The notes below the pieces were generated by a model. The model had not been told where the DNA came from, did not search any database, and was given only the letters and a program-made list of their open reading frames with translations. Positions 37,900 to 46,643 of a stretch of DNA of 64,000 bases are shown piece by piece. Each line of letters opens with the position of its first letter. Position 1 is the stretch's first letter. The stretch covers positions 372,001 through 436,000 of the forward strand of contig NZ_FZOS01000001.1 of NCBI RefSeq assembly GCF_900188165.1. Reading direction: 5' to 3'. Made by a program: the position numbers and the translations under genes. This DNA comes from Edaphosphingomonas laterariae (GTDB lineage Bacteria > Pseudomonadota > Alphaproteobacteria > Sphingomonadales > Sphingomonadaceae).

Positions 37900-39414
37900 A
37901 TGAGTGCATTCGGGCGACGCGGTGGATTGACGGGCGGTGGTGCCCAGCGTCCCTCCTTTGGCGTCGCGCGGCCCATGCAGGGCGGCGGCGCGGCTCCGGC
38001 CTCGCCGCTCGATGGCGGCAACCAGTTCCCGCCGGTCGACGCCGAAACGCTGCCCGGCGCGGTCGAAGCCGCCGCCCCGCTCGATGCGATGGCGCGGCTT
38101 GCCCATCGCCAGGATTCGCCCGGCGAAGCAGGCACCGCCAAGGTCGAAGGGTTCGAGGCGTCGGTCCACAAGATCAAGGAACAGGTGCTGCCGCGCCTCC
38201 TCGAACGCGTCGACCCGGAGGCCGCCGCCACGCTCAGCAAGGATGAACTGGCCGAGGAATTCCGCCCGATCATCGGCGAGGTGCTGGCCGAACTGAAGAT
38301 CAACCTCAACCGCCGCGAACAATTCGCGCTGGAAAAGGTGCTGGTCGATGAACTGCTCGGCCTCGGCCCGCTGGAGGAGTTGCTGGCCGACAGCGACATC
38401 AGCGACATCATGGTCAACGGGCCGGAACAGACCTACATCGAAAAGAAGGGCAAGTTGACGCTCGCCCAGATCCAGTTCCGCGACGAGGAACATCTGTTCC
38501 AGATCGCCCAGCGCATCGTGAACAAGGTCGGCCGCCGCGTCGATCAGACGACGCCGCTGGCCGACGCCCGCCTGCCGGACGGCAGCCGCGTCAACGTGAT
38601 CGTGCCGCCGCTCAGCCTGCGCGGCACCGCCATCTCGATCCGTAAGTTTTCCGCCAAGCCGATCACGCTCGACATGATGGCCGGCTTCGGATCGATGAGC
38701 CCCAAGATGGCGACCGCGCTCAAGATCGCCGGCGCCAGCCGCTTCAACATCGTCATCTCGGGCGGCACCGGCTCGGGCAAGACGACGATGCTCAACGCAT
38801 TGTCGAAGATGATCGATCCGGGCGAACGCGTCATCACCATCGAGGACGCGGCCGAACTCCGCCTGCAACAGCCGCACTGGCTGCCGCTGGAAACCCGCCC
38901 GGCCAATCTGGAAGGCAATGGCGCGATCACCATCCGCGATCTCGTCGTCAACGCGCTGCGTATGCGGCCCGATCGCATCATCCTCGGCGAAATTCGTGGC
39001 AGCGAATGTTTCGACATGCTCGCTGCCATGAACACCGGCCACGATGGCTCGATGTGTACGCTTCACTCCAACTCCCCGCGCGAGGCGCTGGCGCGTATGG
39101 AGAACATGGTGATGATGTCGGACATCAAGGTGCCCAAGGAAGCGATCAGCCGCCAGATCGCCGATTCGGTGGATCTCATCGTCCAGGTGAAGCGCCTGCG
39201 CGACGGCTCCCGCCGCGTCACCAACATCACCGAGGTGATCGGCATGGAAGGCCCGGTGATCGTCACGCAGGAACTGTTCAAGTTCGAATATCTGGACGAA
39301 AGCGCCGACGGCAAGATCATGGGCGAATATCGCTCCATGGGCCTGCGCCCCTACACGCTCGACAAGGCCAAGCAGTTCGGCTTCGACCAGCCCTTCCTCG
39401 AATCCTGCCTCTAA
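37900..39414 (+). CDS. cpaF: CpaF family secretion/pilus ATPase
   Basis: A 504-residue type II/IV secretion ATPase, the motor class of Tad pili. Residues 1-60 are a Gly/Pro-rich disordered leader. The family signature EELLADSDISDIMVNGPEQTYIE is followed by Walker A GGTGSGKTT (288-296), ITIEDAAELRL, and the Walker B region RPDRIILGEIRGSE. No other tad/cpa genes lie nearby, so it is separated from the rest of the system or serves alone. Stop codon TAA is formed by the first bases of a double-hairpin repeat. Confidence 0.93.
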   Translation: MSAFGRRGGLTGGGAQRPSFGVARPMQGGGAAPASPLDGGNQFPPVDAETLPGAVEAAAPLDAMARLAHRQDSPGEAGTAKVEGFEASVHKIKEQVLPRLLERVDPEAAATLSKDELAEEFRPIIGEVLAELKINLNRREQFALEKVLVDELLGLGPLEELLADSDISDIMVNGPEQTYIEKKGKLTLAQIQFRDEEHLFQIAQRIVNKVGRRVDQTTPLADARLPDGSRVNVIVPPLSLRGTAISIRKFSAKPITLDMMAGFGSMSPKMATALKIAGASRFNIVISGGTGSGKTTMLNALSKMIDPGERVITIEDAAELRLQQPHWLPLETRPANLEGNGAITIRDLVVNALRMRPDRIILGEIRGSECFDMLAAMNTGHDGSMCTLHSNSPREALARMENMVMMSDIKVPKEAISRQIADSVDLIVQVKRLRDGSRRVTNITEVIGMEGPVIVTQELFKFEYLDESADGKIMGEYRSMGLRPYTLDKAKQFGFDQPFLESCL

Positions 39415-39521
39415 AGCGATTTCGAAGCAGACGAATTCATCTGCTGGCTCGGAAATCGCGGCATAACAAAACCATAGAGCGGCTTATCCGGAGCAATCGC
39501 TTCGGATAAGCGGCTCTAACC
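39412..39521 (+). repeat. Double-hairpin repeat element, copy 2
   Basis: Hairpin 1: outer stem GCGATTTC/GAAATCGC, inner AGCAGA/TCTGCT (39416-39459). Hairpin 2: TAGAGC..GCTTATCCG pairing with CGGATAAGC..GCTCTA (39475-39518). Its first three bases are the cpaF stop TAA; its last TAG on the minus strand (39518-39516) is the stop of the convergent ABC-F gene. Likely also the bidirectional transcript end. Confidence 0.88.
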
Positions 39522-41099
39522 GGATCGCATTACCGCGAACCTCCGCTCGACGCCGATCGCGTCGAGAAAGGCGGTGTCGTGGCTGACGATCAGGATAGCG
39601 CCGTCATATTCGGCGAGCGCGGATTCGAGCACCTCGATCGATTCCAGGTCGAGATGGTTGGTCGGCTCGTCCAGCATCAGCAGCCAGGGCGGCCGTTCCC
39701 CGGCCAGCGTGCAGGCCAGCCCCGCGCGCAGGCGTTCGCCACCGGAAAGCGTGGCCACCGGCTGCAAGGCATCGCGATTGCGGAAGGCAAAGCGCGCGCA
39801 GGCGGCATAAGCGGCCTGTTCGCCAAGACCGGGGTTGAGCCGCCGGAAATTGGCCAGGATGCTCTCTTCCGGTCGCAGCAGGCCGACATGCTGGTCCAGC
39901 ATCGCCATCCGCCCGCTGGCACGGCGAACCTCGCCTGATCGCAGCGGCACCGCACCCAGCGCCGCCTTCATCAGCGTCGTCTTACCCGCGCCATTGGGCC
40001 CGGTGATGCCGATCCGCTCCGGCCCCCGGACATTGAGCGTCCATGGACCGAGCACCCGGTCGCCGGCGGCCACGGTCACCGCGTCCATCGCCAGCAGGTC
40101 GGCATTGGCAGGCAGGCCGGATGGCGGCAGCGCGATGGTGAGCGGGGTCACGATCTCCATTCTGGCGCGCGCGGCATCCGCCCGATCCAGCGCATCGGTC
40201 ACCAGTCGCTCGCCGGTCCGTCGCGCTTTCGCACCGCTATTTTCCGCTTGTTCGGCCCGGGCGCCCAACAGGATTTTGGGTTCCGATCCGCGCGCGGCGA
40301 AGGCGCGCCCTGCCTTGTCCCTGCGATCCTTGGCCTCACGTTGGCGCTGCAGGGCGCGCTGGGCATCGCGCAACTGGCCGTCCGCGCGCTCCATGTCTGA
40401 TGCAGCCCGCGCCCGCTCGGCCTCGCGCGCCTCGGCAAAGGCGCTCCACCCGCCGCCGAAGATCCGCACACCCACCGGGGTCAGTTCGACGATGCGATCC
40501 ACCATTTCCAGCAAAGCGCGATCATGGCTGGCCACGATCACCCCGCCCCGCCAGTCGCGGATCAACGCCAGGATCGCCGCACGTCCCGCTGCATCCAGAT
40601 TGTTCGTCGGCTCATCGAGCAACAGCAGGTCGGGCGCCTCGATCAACAGCCGGGCAATGCCGATCCGCGTCCTCTCGCCCCCGCTCAGCGTGCCCATCGG
40701 CCGATCGAGCGCGATGCCGCCAAGGCCTACCTCGGCCAGCGCCGCCTCGCTCCGCGCCGGCAATTCCCAGTCGGCGGCGGAAAAATCCGCCTCATCGCCC
40801 TCGCCCGCGAGAATGCGGTCGAGCAGCGCCAGCGCATCGCGGATGCCGAGCGCACCGGAAACGACATCCACTTCATCCCACGCCTGCGCCAGCGAACCGA
40901 CCGTGCCGGACCGCATGATCTTGCCCGCCGCCGGTTCGGACCGGCCGGCGATAATGTGGAGCAAGGTGGATTTTCCCGAACCGTTGCGGCCGACAAGGCC
41001 GATACGCTCGGCCCCCACCGCAAGGTTCAGATTGTCGAAAAGCTGGCCCTGATCAGGCGTCGCGACGGAGAGAGAATCGAGCGTAAGGAAGTTTGGCAT
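39516..41099 (-). CDS. ABC-F family ATP-binding protein
   Basis: A 527-residue soluble protein with two ABC domains and no membrane part. Walker A GRNGSGKST near residue 37 and GPNGAGKTT in the second half; signatures LSGGERTRIG and LSGGERLRAG; a charged linker between the domains (SDMERADGQLRDAQRALQRQREAKDRRDK). ABC-F proteins act on the ribosome in translation control or antibiotic protection; the subfamily cannot be assigned by eye. The stop codon TAG lies in the repeat shared with cpaF. Confidence 0.93.
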   Translation of the reverse strand: MPNFLTLDSLSVATPDQGQLFDNLNLAVGAERIGLVGRNGSGKSTLLHIIAGRSEPAAGKIMRSGTVGSLAQAWDEVDVVSGALGIRDALALLDRILAGEGDEADFSAADWELPARSEAALAEVGLGGIALDRPMGTLSGGERTRIGIARLLIEAPDLLLLDEPTNNLDAAGRAAILALIRDWRGGVIVASHDRALLEMVDRIVELTPVGVRIFGGGWSAFAEAREAERARAASDMERADGQLRDAQRALQRQREAKDRRDKAGRAFAARGSEPKILLGARAEQAENSGAKARRTGERLVTDALDRADAARARMEIVTPLTIALPPSGLPANADLLAMDAVTVAAGDRVLGPWTLNVRGPERIGITGPNGAGKTTLMKAALGAVPLRSGEVRRASGRMAMLDQHVGLLRPEESILANFRRLNPGLGEQAAYAACARFAFRNRDALQPVATLSGGERLRAGLACTLAGERPPWLLMLDEPTNHLDLESIEVLESALAEYDGAILIVSHDTAFLDAIGVERRFAVMRSG

Positions 41100-41360
41100 G
41101 AAGCACCGTGAATGCGGAGGAAACAGGACGGGTCGCGCTGTTCATCCGGTCGTTCACGGCATCACTCCTCACTGAAATCAGGGCCAAAGATAGGCGCGCT
41201 CCATTGCAATCGCAACCATGTCAGCGCCGCAAACTGCCTCGGAACGAGGGCAGAAACACGCGGGCGCGCCCCTTCCTCTTCCGCTTAACCAATTCCATGC
41301 CCGCGATACTGCGGTGAAGGGATGACGCGCGGGCGATGATCCGTGTAAGGCTGTCGACCA

Positions 41361-42533
41361 ATGGCGCAGACCAAACATTGTGACCTGGCGATCGCCGGCG
41401 GGGGACTGGCGGGCAGCCTGATCGCGCTGGCGCTGGCCGCGCGCCGGCCGAACGTGCGCGTGCTGCTGGTCGACGAAGGCGAGACGATCGGCGGCAACCA
41501 TATCTGGTCCTTCTTCCACAATGACGTGGCCGATGCCGATCGCTGGCTGCTCGCCCCGCTCGTCGGCCATGGCTGGCAGGGCTATAACGTCGCCTTCCCC
41601 GGGCGCCGGCGGAAGCTGGGCACGCCTTATTATTCGATCCTGTCCGAACGGCTGGATGCGGTGGTCCGGCGCACGCTGCGCGACGATCTGGTGATGACAG
41701 GCCGGCGGATCACCGCGCTCAACAAGACGACGCTGCTGATCGAGGGCGGCGATCGCGTGCAGGCCAAGGCGGTGATCGACGCGCGGGGGCCGGGCGATCT
41801 GGGCCAGATCGACTGCGGCTGGCAGAAGTTCGTCGGCCAGGTGGTGCGGCTGGAAAGCCCGCACGGGCTGGAACGGCCGGTGGTGATGGACGCGACCGTC
41901 GATCAGATCGACGGCTATCGGTTCGTCTATGTGCTGCCGCTGGATGCGGACCGGCTGCTGATCGAGGACACTTATTATAGCGACGCGCCGCTGATCGACT
42001 TGGACGCAGTGACCGCGCGGATCGCCGATTATGCCACCGCCAAGGGCTGGGCCATAGCCGAGGTGGAACGGCAGGAAACCGGCGTGCTGCCGGTGGCGCT
42101 GGGCGGCGATTTCGACGCTTATTGGCAATCGGGTGCGAAGGACGTGGCCAAGGCGGGCGTCCGCGCCGGTCTGTTCCACCCGACCACCGGCTATTCGCTG
42201 CCCGATGCGGTGCGCACCGCGATGTTCGTCGCCGGCCTGCCCAGCCCGGCATCGCGCACGCTGCACGATGTGATGCGCGAACATGCGCGGGCGACATGGG
42301 AGGAGCGCGGCTTTTACCGGATGCTGGGCCGCATGTTGTTCCGCGCCGCCGAACCCGAGCGCCGCTATCGCGTGATGCAGCGTTTCTATGGGCTGGACCG
42401 CGCGCTGATCGAACGCTTTTATGCCGCGCAGTCGACGGGCATGGACCGGTTCCGCATCCTCGCCGGGCGGCCGCCGGTGCCGGTGCTGCGCGCGATCCGG
42501 CTGATGGGAGAACGAACGGACATGCGGGCATGA
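41361..42533 (+). CDS. crtY: Lycopene beta-cyclase
   Basis: A 390-residue flavoprotein that cyclises both ends of lycopene to beta-carotene. The FAD-binding start is LAIAGGGLAGSLIALAL; the family motifs GNHIWSFFHND, VIDARGPGDL, GWQKFVGQ and FHPTTGYSLPDAV are present. First gene of a four-gene operon; its stop overlaps crtI (ATGA). AAGG lies 10 bases upstream of the ATG. Confidence 0.96.
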   Translation: MAQTKHCDLAIAGGGLAGSLIALALAARRPNVRVLLVDEGETIGGNHIWSFFHNDVADADRWLLAPLVGHGWQGYNVAFPGRRRKLGTPYYSILSERLDAVVRRTLRDDLVMTGRRITALNKTTLLIEGGDRVQAKAVIDARGPGDLGQIDCGWQKFVGQVVRLESPHGLERPVVMDATVDQIDGYRFVYVLPLDADRLLIEDTYYSDAPLIDLDAVTARIADYATAKGWAIAEVERQETGVLPVALGGDFDAYWQSGAKDVAKAGVRAGLFHPTTGYSLPDAVRTAMFVAGLPSPASRTLHDVMREHARATWEERGFYRMLGRMLFRAAEPERRYRVMQRFYGLDRALIERFYAAQSTGMDRFRILAGRPPVPVLRAIRLMGERTDMRA

Positions 42534-44008
42534 GAACGGCGGCGGTGATCGGTGCCGGCTTTGGCGGGCTGGCGCTGGCCATCCGCCTGCAATCGGCCGG
42601 CATCGCGACGACGATCATCGAGGCCCGCGATCGCGTGGGCGGCCGCGCTTATATGTGGGAGAAAGACGGCTTCGTCTTCGACGCGGGGCCCACCGTGATC
42701 ACCGATCCCGATTGCCTGCGCGAATTGTGGGCGCTGACCGGCCGGGTGATGGACGAGGATATCGACCTCGTGCCGGTGAACCCCTTCTACCGGCTGAACT
42801 GGCCCGACGGCACAAGCTTCGACTATTCGAACGACGAGCCCGCGCTGATGCGCGAGATCGCGCGGATCGAACCCGGCGACGCCGGCGGCTATCAGCAATT
42901 CCTGCAATATTCGGCCGGCGTCTATGCCAAGGGTTATGAGGAACTGGGCCATGTCGCCTTCCTCGACTTCGCGTCGATGGTGAAGGCGGCGCCAAGCCTC
43001 GCGCGCTATCAGGCCTGGCGATCGGTCTATTCGATCGTTTCGCATTATGTGAAGAACGAGAAACTGCGCCAGGCGTTCAGCTTCCACACGCTGCTGGTGG
43101 GCGGCAACCCGTTCACCACCAGCGCGATCTATGCGCTGATCCACAAGCTGGAGAAGGATGGCGGGGTGTGGTTTGCCAAGGGCGGCACCAACCGGCTGGT
43201 GGCGGCGATGGCGGCGCATTTCGAGCGGCTGGGCGGCACCATCCGGCTGGGCGACCCGGTGGCCGAGATCGAGACGCTGGGCGACCGCGTAACCGGCGTG
43301 CGCACCGCAAGCGGCTGGCGCGGCGAATATGCGGCGGTGGCCAGCAATGCCGACATCATGCACAGCTATCGCGACCTGCTGGGCAACACCGTGCGCGGGC
43401 AGAAGGCGGCGCGCGCGCTGGAGACGAAGCGCTTTTCGCCGTCGCTGTTCCTCGTCCATTTCGGGGTGAAGGGCACATGGCCCGGCATTCCCCACCACAT
43501 GATTCTGTTCGGCGACCGGTATCGCGCGCTGCTGGCCGACATTTACGACCATGGCGTGCTGGCCGAGGATTTCGCGCTTTATCTGCACCACCCGACCGTG
43601 ACCGACCCGAGCCTCGCGCCCGAGGGCTGTTCGACCTTCTACGCGCTGGCGCCGGTGCCGCATCTGGGCAAGTTGCCGATCGACTGGGCACAGGTGGGGC
43701 CGATCTATGCCGAGCGCATTCTGGCGGAAATCGAGCGGCGGCTGATGCCGGGCCTGAAGGAAAGGCTGATCACCAGCTTCCATTATGCGCCGGTGGATTT
43801 CGCCGGCGATCTCAACGCGCATCTCGGTTCGGCCTTTAGCCTGGAACCGATCCTGACGCAGAGCGCGTGGTTCCGCACCCACAATCGCGACGATCGTATC
43901 CCCAACCTCTATTTCGTCGGCGCGGGCACGCATCCGGGCGCGGGCATCCCCGGCGTCGTCGGATCGGCGAAGGCCACCGCCGCACTGATGCTGGAGGACA
44001 TGAAATGA
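42530..44008 (+). CDS. crtI: Phytoene desaturase
   Basis: A 492-residue FAD enzyme that desaturates phytoene to lycopene. N-terminal dinucleotide motif VIGAGFGGLALAIRLQ and ARDRVGGRAY; C-terminal signature NLYFVGAGTHPGAGIPGVVGSAK. Full length and intact. Overlaps crtY upstream and the LOG gene downstream by 4 bases each. Confidence 0.97.
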   Translation: MRTAAVIGAGFGGLALAIRLQSAGIATTIIEARDRVGGRAYMWEKDGFVFDAGPTVITDPDCLRELWALTGRVMDEDIDLVPVNPFYRLNWPDGTSFDYSNDEPALMREIARIEPGDAGGYQQFLQYSAGVYAKGYEELGHVAFLDFASMVKAAPSLARYQAWRSVYSIVSHYVKNEKLRQAFSFHTLLVGGNPFTTSAIYALIHKLEKDGGVWFAKGGTNRLVAAMAAHFERLGGTIRLGDPVAEIETLGDRVTGVRTASGWRGEYAAVASNADIMHSYRDLLGNTVRGQKAARALETKRFSPSLFLVHFGVKGTWPGIPHHMILFGDRYRALLADIYDHGVLAEDFALYLHHPTVTDPSLAPEGCSTFYALAPVPHLGKLPIDWAQVGPIYAERILAEIERRLMPGLKERLITSFHYAPVDFAGDLNAHLGSAFSLEPILTQSAWFRTHNRDDRIPNLYFVGAGTHPGAGIPGVVGSAKATAALMLEDMK

Positions 44009-44589
44009 TCCGCCGCTTGGCCGTCTATTGCGGATCGAGCCTGGGCAACGAACCGATCTTCGCCGATGTCGCCCGGCAGGTCGGCCGCACGCTGGCGGCG
44101 CGCGGTATCGGTGTCGTTTATGGCGGTGGCCGTCTGGGGCTGATGGGGCTTGTGGCCGATGCCGCGCTGGATGCCGGCGGCGAGGTGATCGGCGTGATCC
44201 CAGAGGCGCTGCGCGATGCCGAAGTGGCGCACAAGGGCTGCACCGCGCTCCACATCGTCGCGAACATGCACCAGCGCAAGGCGATGATGACCGACCTTGC
44301 CGACGGTTTCGTCACCATTCCCGGCGGGATCGGCACGATGGACGAGCTGTTCGAGGCGTTGAGCTGGGCGCAGCTCGGCTATCATGCCAAGCCGTGCGGG
44401 CTGCTGAATGCGGCCGGCTTCTACGACCATCTGACCGCCTTTCTGGACGGCGCCGTCGCCGCCGGCTTCCTGTTGCCCGCACATCGCGCCAATCTGGTCG
44501 AGGCGGGAACGATCGAGGAATTGCTCGACAAGTTCACCCGCCATCGGACCGCGCCGAGCATCGTCCAGATGGTGCGCGGCGACCTATGA
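44005..44589 (+). CDS. LOG family / TIGR00730 Rossmann protein
   Basis: A 194-residue nucleotide-binding protein with the family motifs GGGRLGLMG (residues 40-48) and PGGIGTMDE (106-114). LOG proteins release cytokinin-type bases by hydrolysing the N-glycosidic bond of nucleoside monophosphates. It sits between crtI and crtB with ATGA overlaps on both sides, so it is made with the carotenoid enzymes. Whether it acts on a cytokinin, AMP or something carotenoid-related is unknown. Confidence 0.93.
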   Translation: MIRRLAVYCGSSLGNEPIFADVARQVGRTLAARGIGVVYGGGRLGLMGLVADAALDAGGEVIGVIPEALRDAEVAHKGCTALHIVANMHQRKAMMTDLADGFVTIPGGIGTMDELFEALSWAQLGYHAKPCGLLNAAGFYDHLTAFLDGAVAAGFLLPAHRANLVEAGTIEELLDKFTRHRTAPSIVQMVRGDL

Positions 44590-45515
44590 GCGAGCGCGCC
44601 GCCCTTGTCGCCGCCGCCCAGCGCAGCATCGCCCGGGGATCGAAGAGCTTTCGCGCGGCGAGCCGCCTGTTCGGCCGCCCCACGCGCGAACGCGCCTGGC
44701 TGCTTTATGCCTGGTGCCGGCGTTGCGACGATCTGGCCGACGGGCAGGATCATGGCCATGCGATGGCGCGGGTGGACGATCCCGCCGCCCGGCTGGCCGA
44801 AATCGAACGGCTGACCGAACAGGCGCTGGCGGGAGCCGCGACCGGCGATCCCGCCTTCGACGCGCTGGGCGTGGTGGTGGCCGAATGCGGCATCCCGCAC
44901 GCGCTGCCGCGCGATCTGGTGCAGGGCTTCGCGCTCGACGCGGCCGGGTTCACCCCGCGCCATGCCGACGATCTTTATCGCTATTGCTATCATGTCGCCG
45001 GCGTCGTCGGCGTGATGATGGCGATGGTGATGGGGGTGCGCGCCGACGATCATGACACGCTGGACCGCGCCTGCGACCTCGGCATCGCCTTCCAGCTCGC
45101 CAATATCGCACGCGACATCAACGAGGATGACGCCGCCGGGCGATGCTATCTGCCGGACGACTGGCTGGCCGAGATGGACGTGCCCCCGGGCGAAGCGATG
45201 CGCCCGCCCTGGCGCCCGCGCATCGCGCTGCTGGCGAAGCGGCTGGCGGCGCGCGCCGAGGCGCATGAGGCGGCAGCGCGCGGTGGCGCATCGGCGCTAG
45301 GTTTCCGCGATGCATGGGCGGTGCTTTCCGCCGCCGACATTTATACCGGCATCGCCCGCGAAGTGGCCGCGCGCGGCGAACAGGCATGGGACCATCGCGT
45401 CGTAATCGGACGCGGGCAAAAGCTGGCCTGGGCGGCGCGATCGGCGGCGCTGGCCGCCAGCCGCAAGGCGATTCCGCGCATCGACCGTGCCGGCCTGTGG
45501 ACAAGGCCGCGCTGA
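44586..45515 (+). CDS. crtB: Phytoene synthase
   Basis: A 309-residue prenyl-transferase-fold enzyme that condenses two geranylgeranyl diphosphates to phytoene. The Mg-binding Asp motifs are DDLAD (48-52) and DINED (177-181), with the QLANIARDINEDDAAGRCYLPDDWL block. Overlaps the LOG gene by 4 bases. Later genes for hydroxylation or ketolation of beta-carotene are not in the window. Confidence 0.97.
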   Translation: MSERAALVAAAQRSIARGSKSFRAASRLFGRPTRERAWLLYAWCRRCDDLADGQDHGHAMARVDDPAARLAEIERLTEQALAGAATGDPAFDALGVVVAECGIPHALPRDLVQGFALDAAGFTPRHADDLYRYCYHVAGVVGVMMAMVMGVRADDHDTLDRACDLGIAFQLANIARDINEDDAAGRCYLPDDWLAEMDVPPGEAMRPPWRPRIALLAKRLAARAEAHEAAARGGASALGFRDAWAVLSAADIYTGIAREVAARGEQAWDHRVVIGRGQKLAWAARSAALAASRKAIPRIDRAGLWTRPR

Positions 45516-45533
45516 CGGCCGGTTAACCTGTTG

Positions 45534-46070
45534 ATGTTACAGCGCGGCTCCATGTTGTTCGCCGCCCTGCCCGCCGTGCTGCCCGTCGTTCTGGCGCCCA
45601 CGCTGATCGCGGCGGCCGCGCCCGTTTCGGATTTCGCGCGCAAGGAGGGCTTTGCCGTCCAGCAGATCATCACCGCCGATGCCGCGCAATTGCTGCGCGA
45701 CTGGCAGGCGCCGGATCGCGCCACGCAGTCGCCTACGATCGAACGCATCGGGCGCGAACAGGTGGTGGACAGTTTCATCGTGTTCACCGGCTGCAAGGGC
45801 GATGCGATCCATCGCTGCAACGTCACGGTGGATTTCACGCTGATCGGCCCGGCGGGGCAGATCTTCGCCGAGCACAGCAATGCCGTGGTGGCCGTGGGCA
45901 AGGCACCGCCGGGCGGCGGGGCGCTGCAACTGTCGGAAGAATCGCTCGGCATCTTCATCGAGCCGGATGATCCCGCCGGCGATTATGTGGTGCGCGCTGT
46001 CGTCACCGATCATGTCGCCGGGATCATATTGTCCACCGAAAGAAAGCTGACCGTGGTGGAAGCCCCCTGA
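45534..46070 (+). CDS. Exported protein of unknown function
   Basis: A protein of about 178 residues with a signal peptide (LFAALPAVLPVVLAPTLIAAAAP). The mature part looks like a beta-rich domain: FIVFTGCKGDAIHRCNVTVDFTLIGPAGQIFAEH then SEESLGIFIEPDDPAGDYVVRAVVTD. Two cysteines may form a disulfide. No family recognised. No clear ribosome binding site; ATG at 45534 or 45552 are possible. Lies 18 bases after crtB and could be read from the crt transcript. Confidence 0.7.
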   Translation: MLQRGSMLFAALPAVLPVVLAPTLIAAAAPVSDFARKEGFAVQQIITADAAQLLRDWQAPDRATQSPTIERIGREQVVDSFIVFTGCKGDAIHRCNVTVDFTLIGPAGQIFAEHSNAVVAVGKAPPGGGALQLSEESLGIFIEPDDPAGDYVVRAVVTDHVAGIILSTERKLTVVEAP

Positions 46071-46108
46071 GGGGCGGGCGCCGCCCGCCGGGGCGGCAGG
46101 CCGTAGGC

Positions 46109-46300
46109 TTACGGCCTGTCGCTGGCGAGCCAGCCGGTGAGCAGGTAGAGAAGCAGCATCGGCGCACCGAACACGCAGAGCGTGAGGAGCAGCGCACCGA
46201 TGCGGACCAGCAATACATCCACCCCGGTATAGTTGGCGAAGCCGGAGCAGACGCCCATCAGCTTGGCATTGCGCTTGTCGAGATAATAACGGCTTGTCAT
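46109..46300 (-). CDS. pspC: PspC domain membrane protein
   Basis: A 63-residue protein. YLDKRNAKLMGVCSGFANYTGVDVLLVRIGALLLTLCVFG is the PspC domain, with a hydrophobic C-terminal helix pair. PspC proteins sit in the inner membrane and respond to envelope stress. The second of two ATGs (46300) is preferred: AAGGG lies 7 bases upstream. It follows the 44-residue gene by 28 bases and probably shares its sigma-54 promoter. Confidence 0.88.
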   Translation of the reverse strand: MTSRYYLDKRNAKLMGVCSGFANYTGVDVLLVRIGALLLTLCVFGAPMLLLYLLTGWLASDRP

Positions 46301-46328
46301 CATGGGTCCCTTCAATCCGAGGGCGGGA

Positions 46329-46463
46329 TCAGTAACGCTGCGCGGAGATCGGCGCGGCCTTGACCGGGGCGACGGCAGCGGTGACGCAGGCCGCGCTGAG
46401 CATCAGGGCACCAACCAGCGAAACCGCAACGCGCTGGGCCTGGCTTTTTTCGAACTTGAACAT
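46329..46463 (-). CDS. Short exported or membrane peptide, 44 residues
   Basis: A 44-codon gene. A Lys/Arg-containing start (MFKFEKSQAQR) is followed by a hydrophobic stretch VAVSLVGALMLSAACVTAAVAP and an Ala-rich end KAAPISAQRY. It resembles a signal peptide with almost nothing after it. GGAG lies 8 bases before the ATG and a GG-N10-GC promoter is about 60 bases upstream, which together support expression. Directly upstream of pspC. Confidence 0.75.
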   Translation of the reverse strand: MFKFEKSQAQRVAVSLVGALMLSAACVTAAVAPVKAAPISAQRY

Positions 46464-46520
46464 CGTCTTACTCCCTTGGTGGTTCCGGCCGGTCGATCCG
46501 TCCGGGCTATGCCAACAAGG

Positions 46521-46540
46521 ATTGCAGGGACCGTGCCAAT
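46521..46540 (-). promoter_or_regulatory. Sigma-54 (RpoN) type -24/-12 promoter
   Basis: On the minus strand TGGCACGGTCCCTGCA matches the sigma-54 consensus TGGCAC-N5-TTGCA except for one base, with the required GG-N10-GC spacing. The predicted start of transcription is about 50 bases before the 44-residue gene. Sigma-54 with the enhancer protein PspF drives psp genes in other bacteria, which fits the PspC gene here. Confidence 0.7.
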
Positions 46541-46611
46541 TGCCGAAAACCGGCAAATTGGCGGCAATTTTCCTGTTTTGGCCGAAACTGCACCGAACGG
46601 GCCGCCGATAG

Positions 46612-46628
46612 TTGGTGAAAATCACCAA
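46612..46628. promoter_or_regulatory. Palindrome, candidate enhancer-binding site for the PspC operon
   Basis: TTGGTGA, AAA, TCACCAA: perfect 7-base arms, roughly 85-100 bases upstream of the -24 element at 46538, the usual place for a sigma-54 activator. Binding by a PspF-like protein is inferred. Confidence 0.45.
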
Positions 46629-46643
46629 ATTGCGGCATTCACC

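Noticed and set aside
41108-41317. A 69-codon frame between the ABC-F gene and crtY
   Set aside because: GTG start without ribosome binding site, Arg-rich composition, no recognisable pattern; more likely the regulatory gap of two divergent genes.
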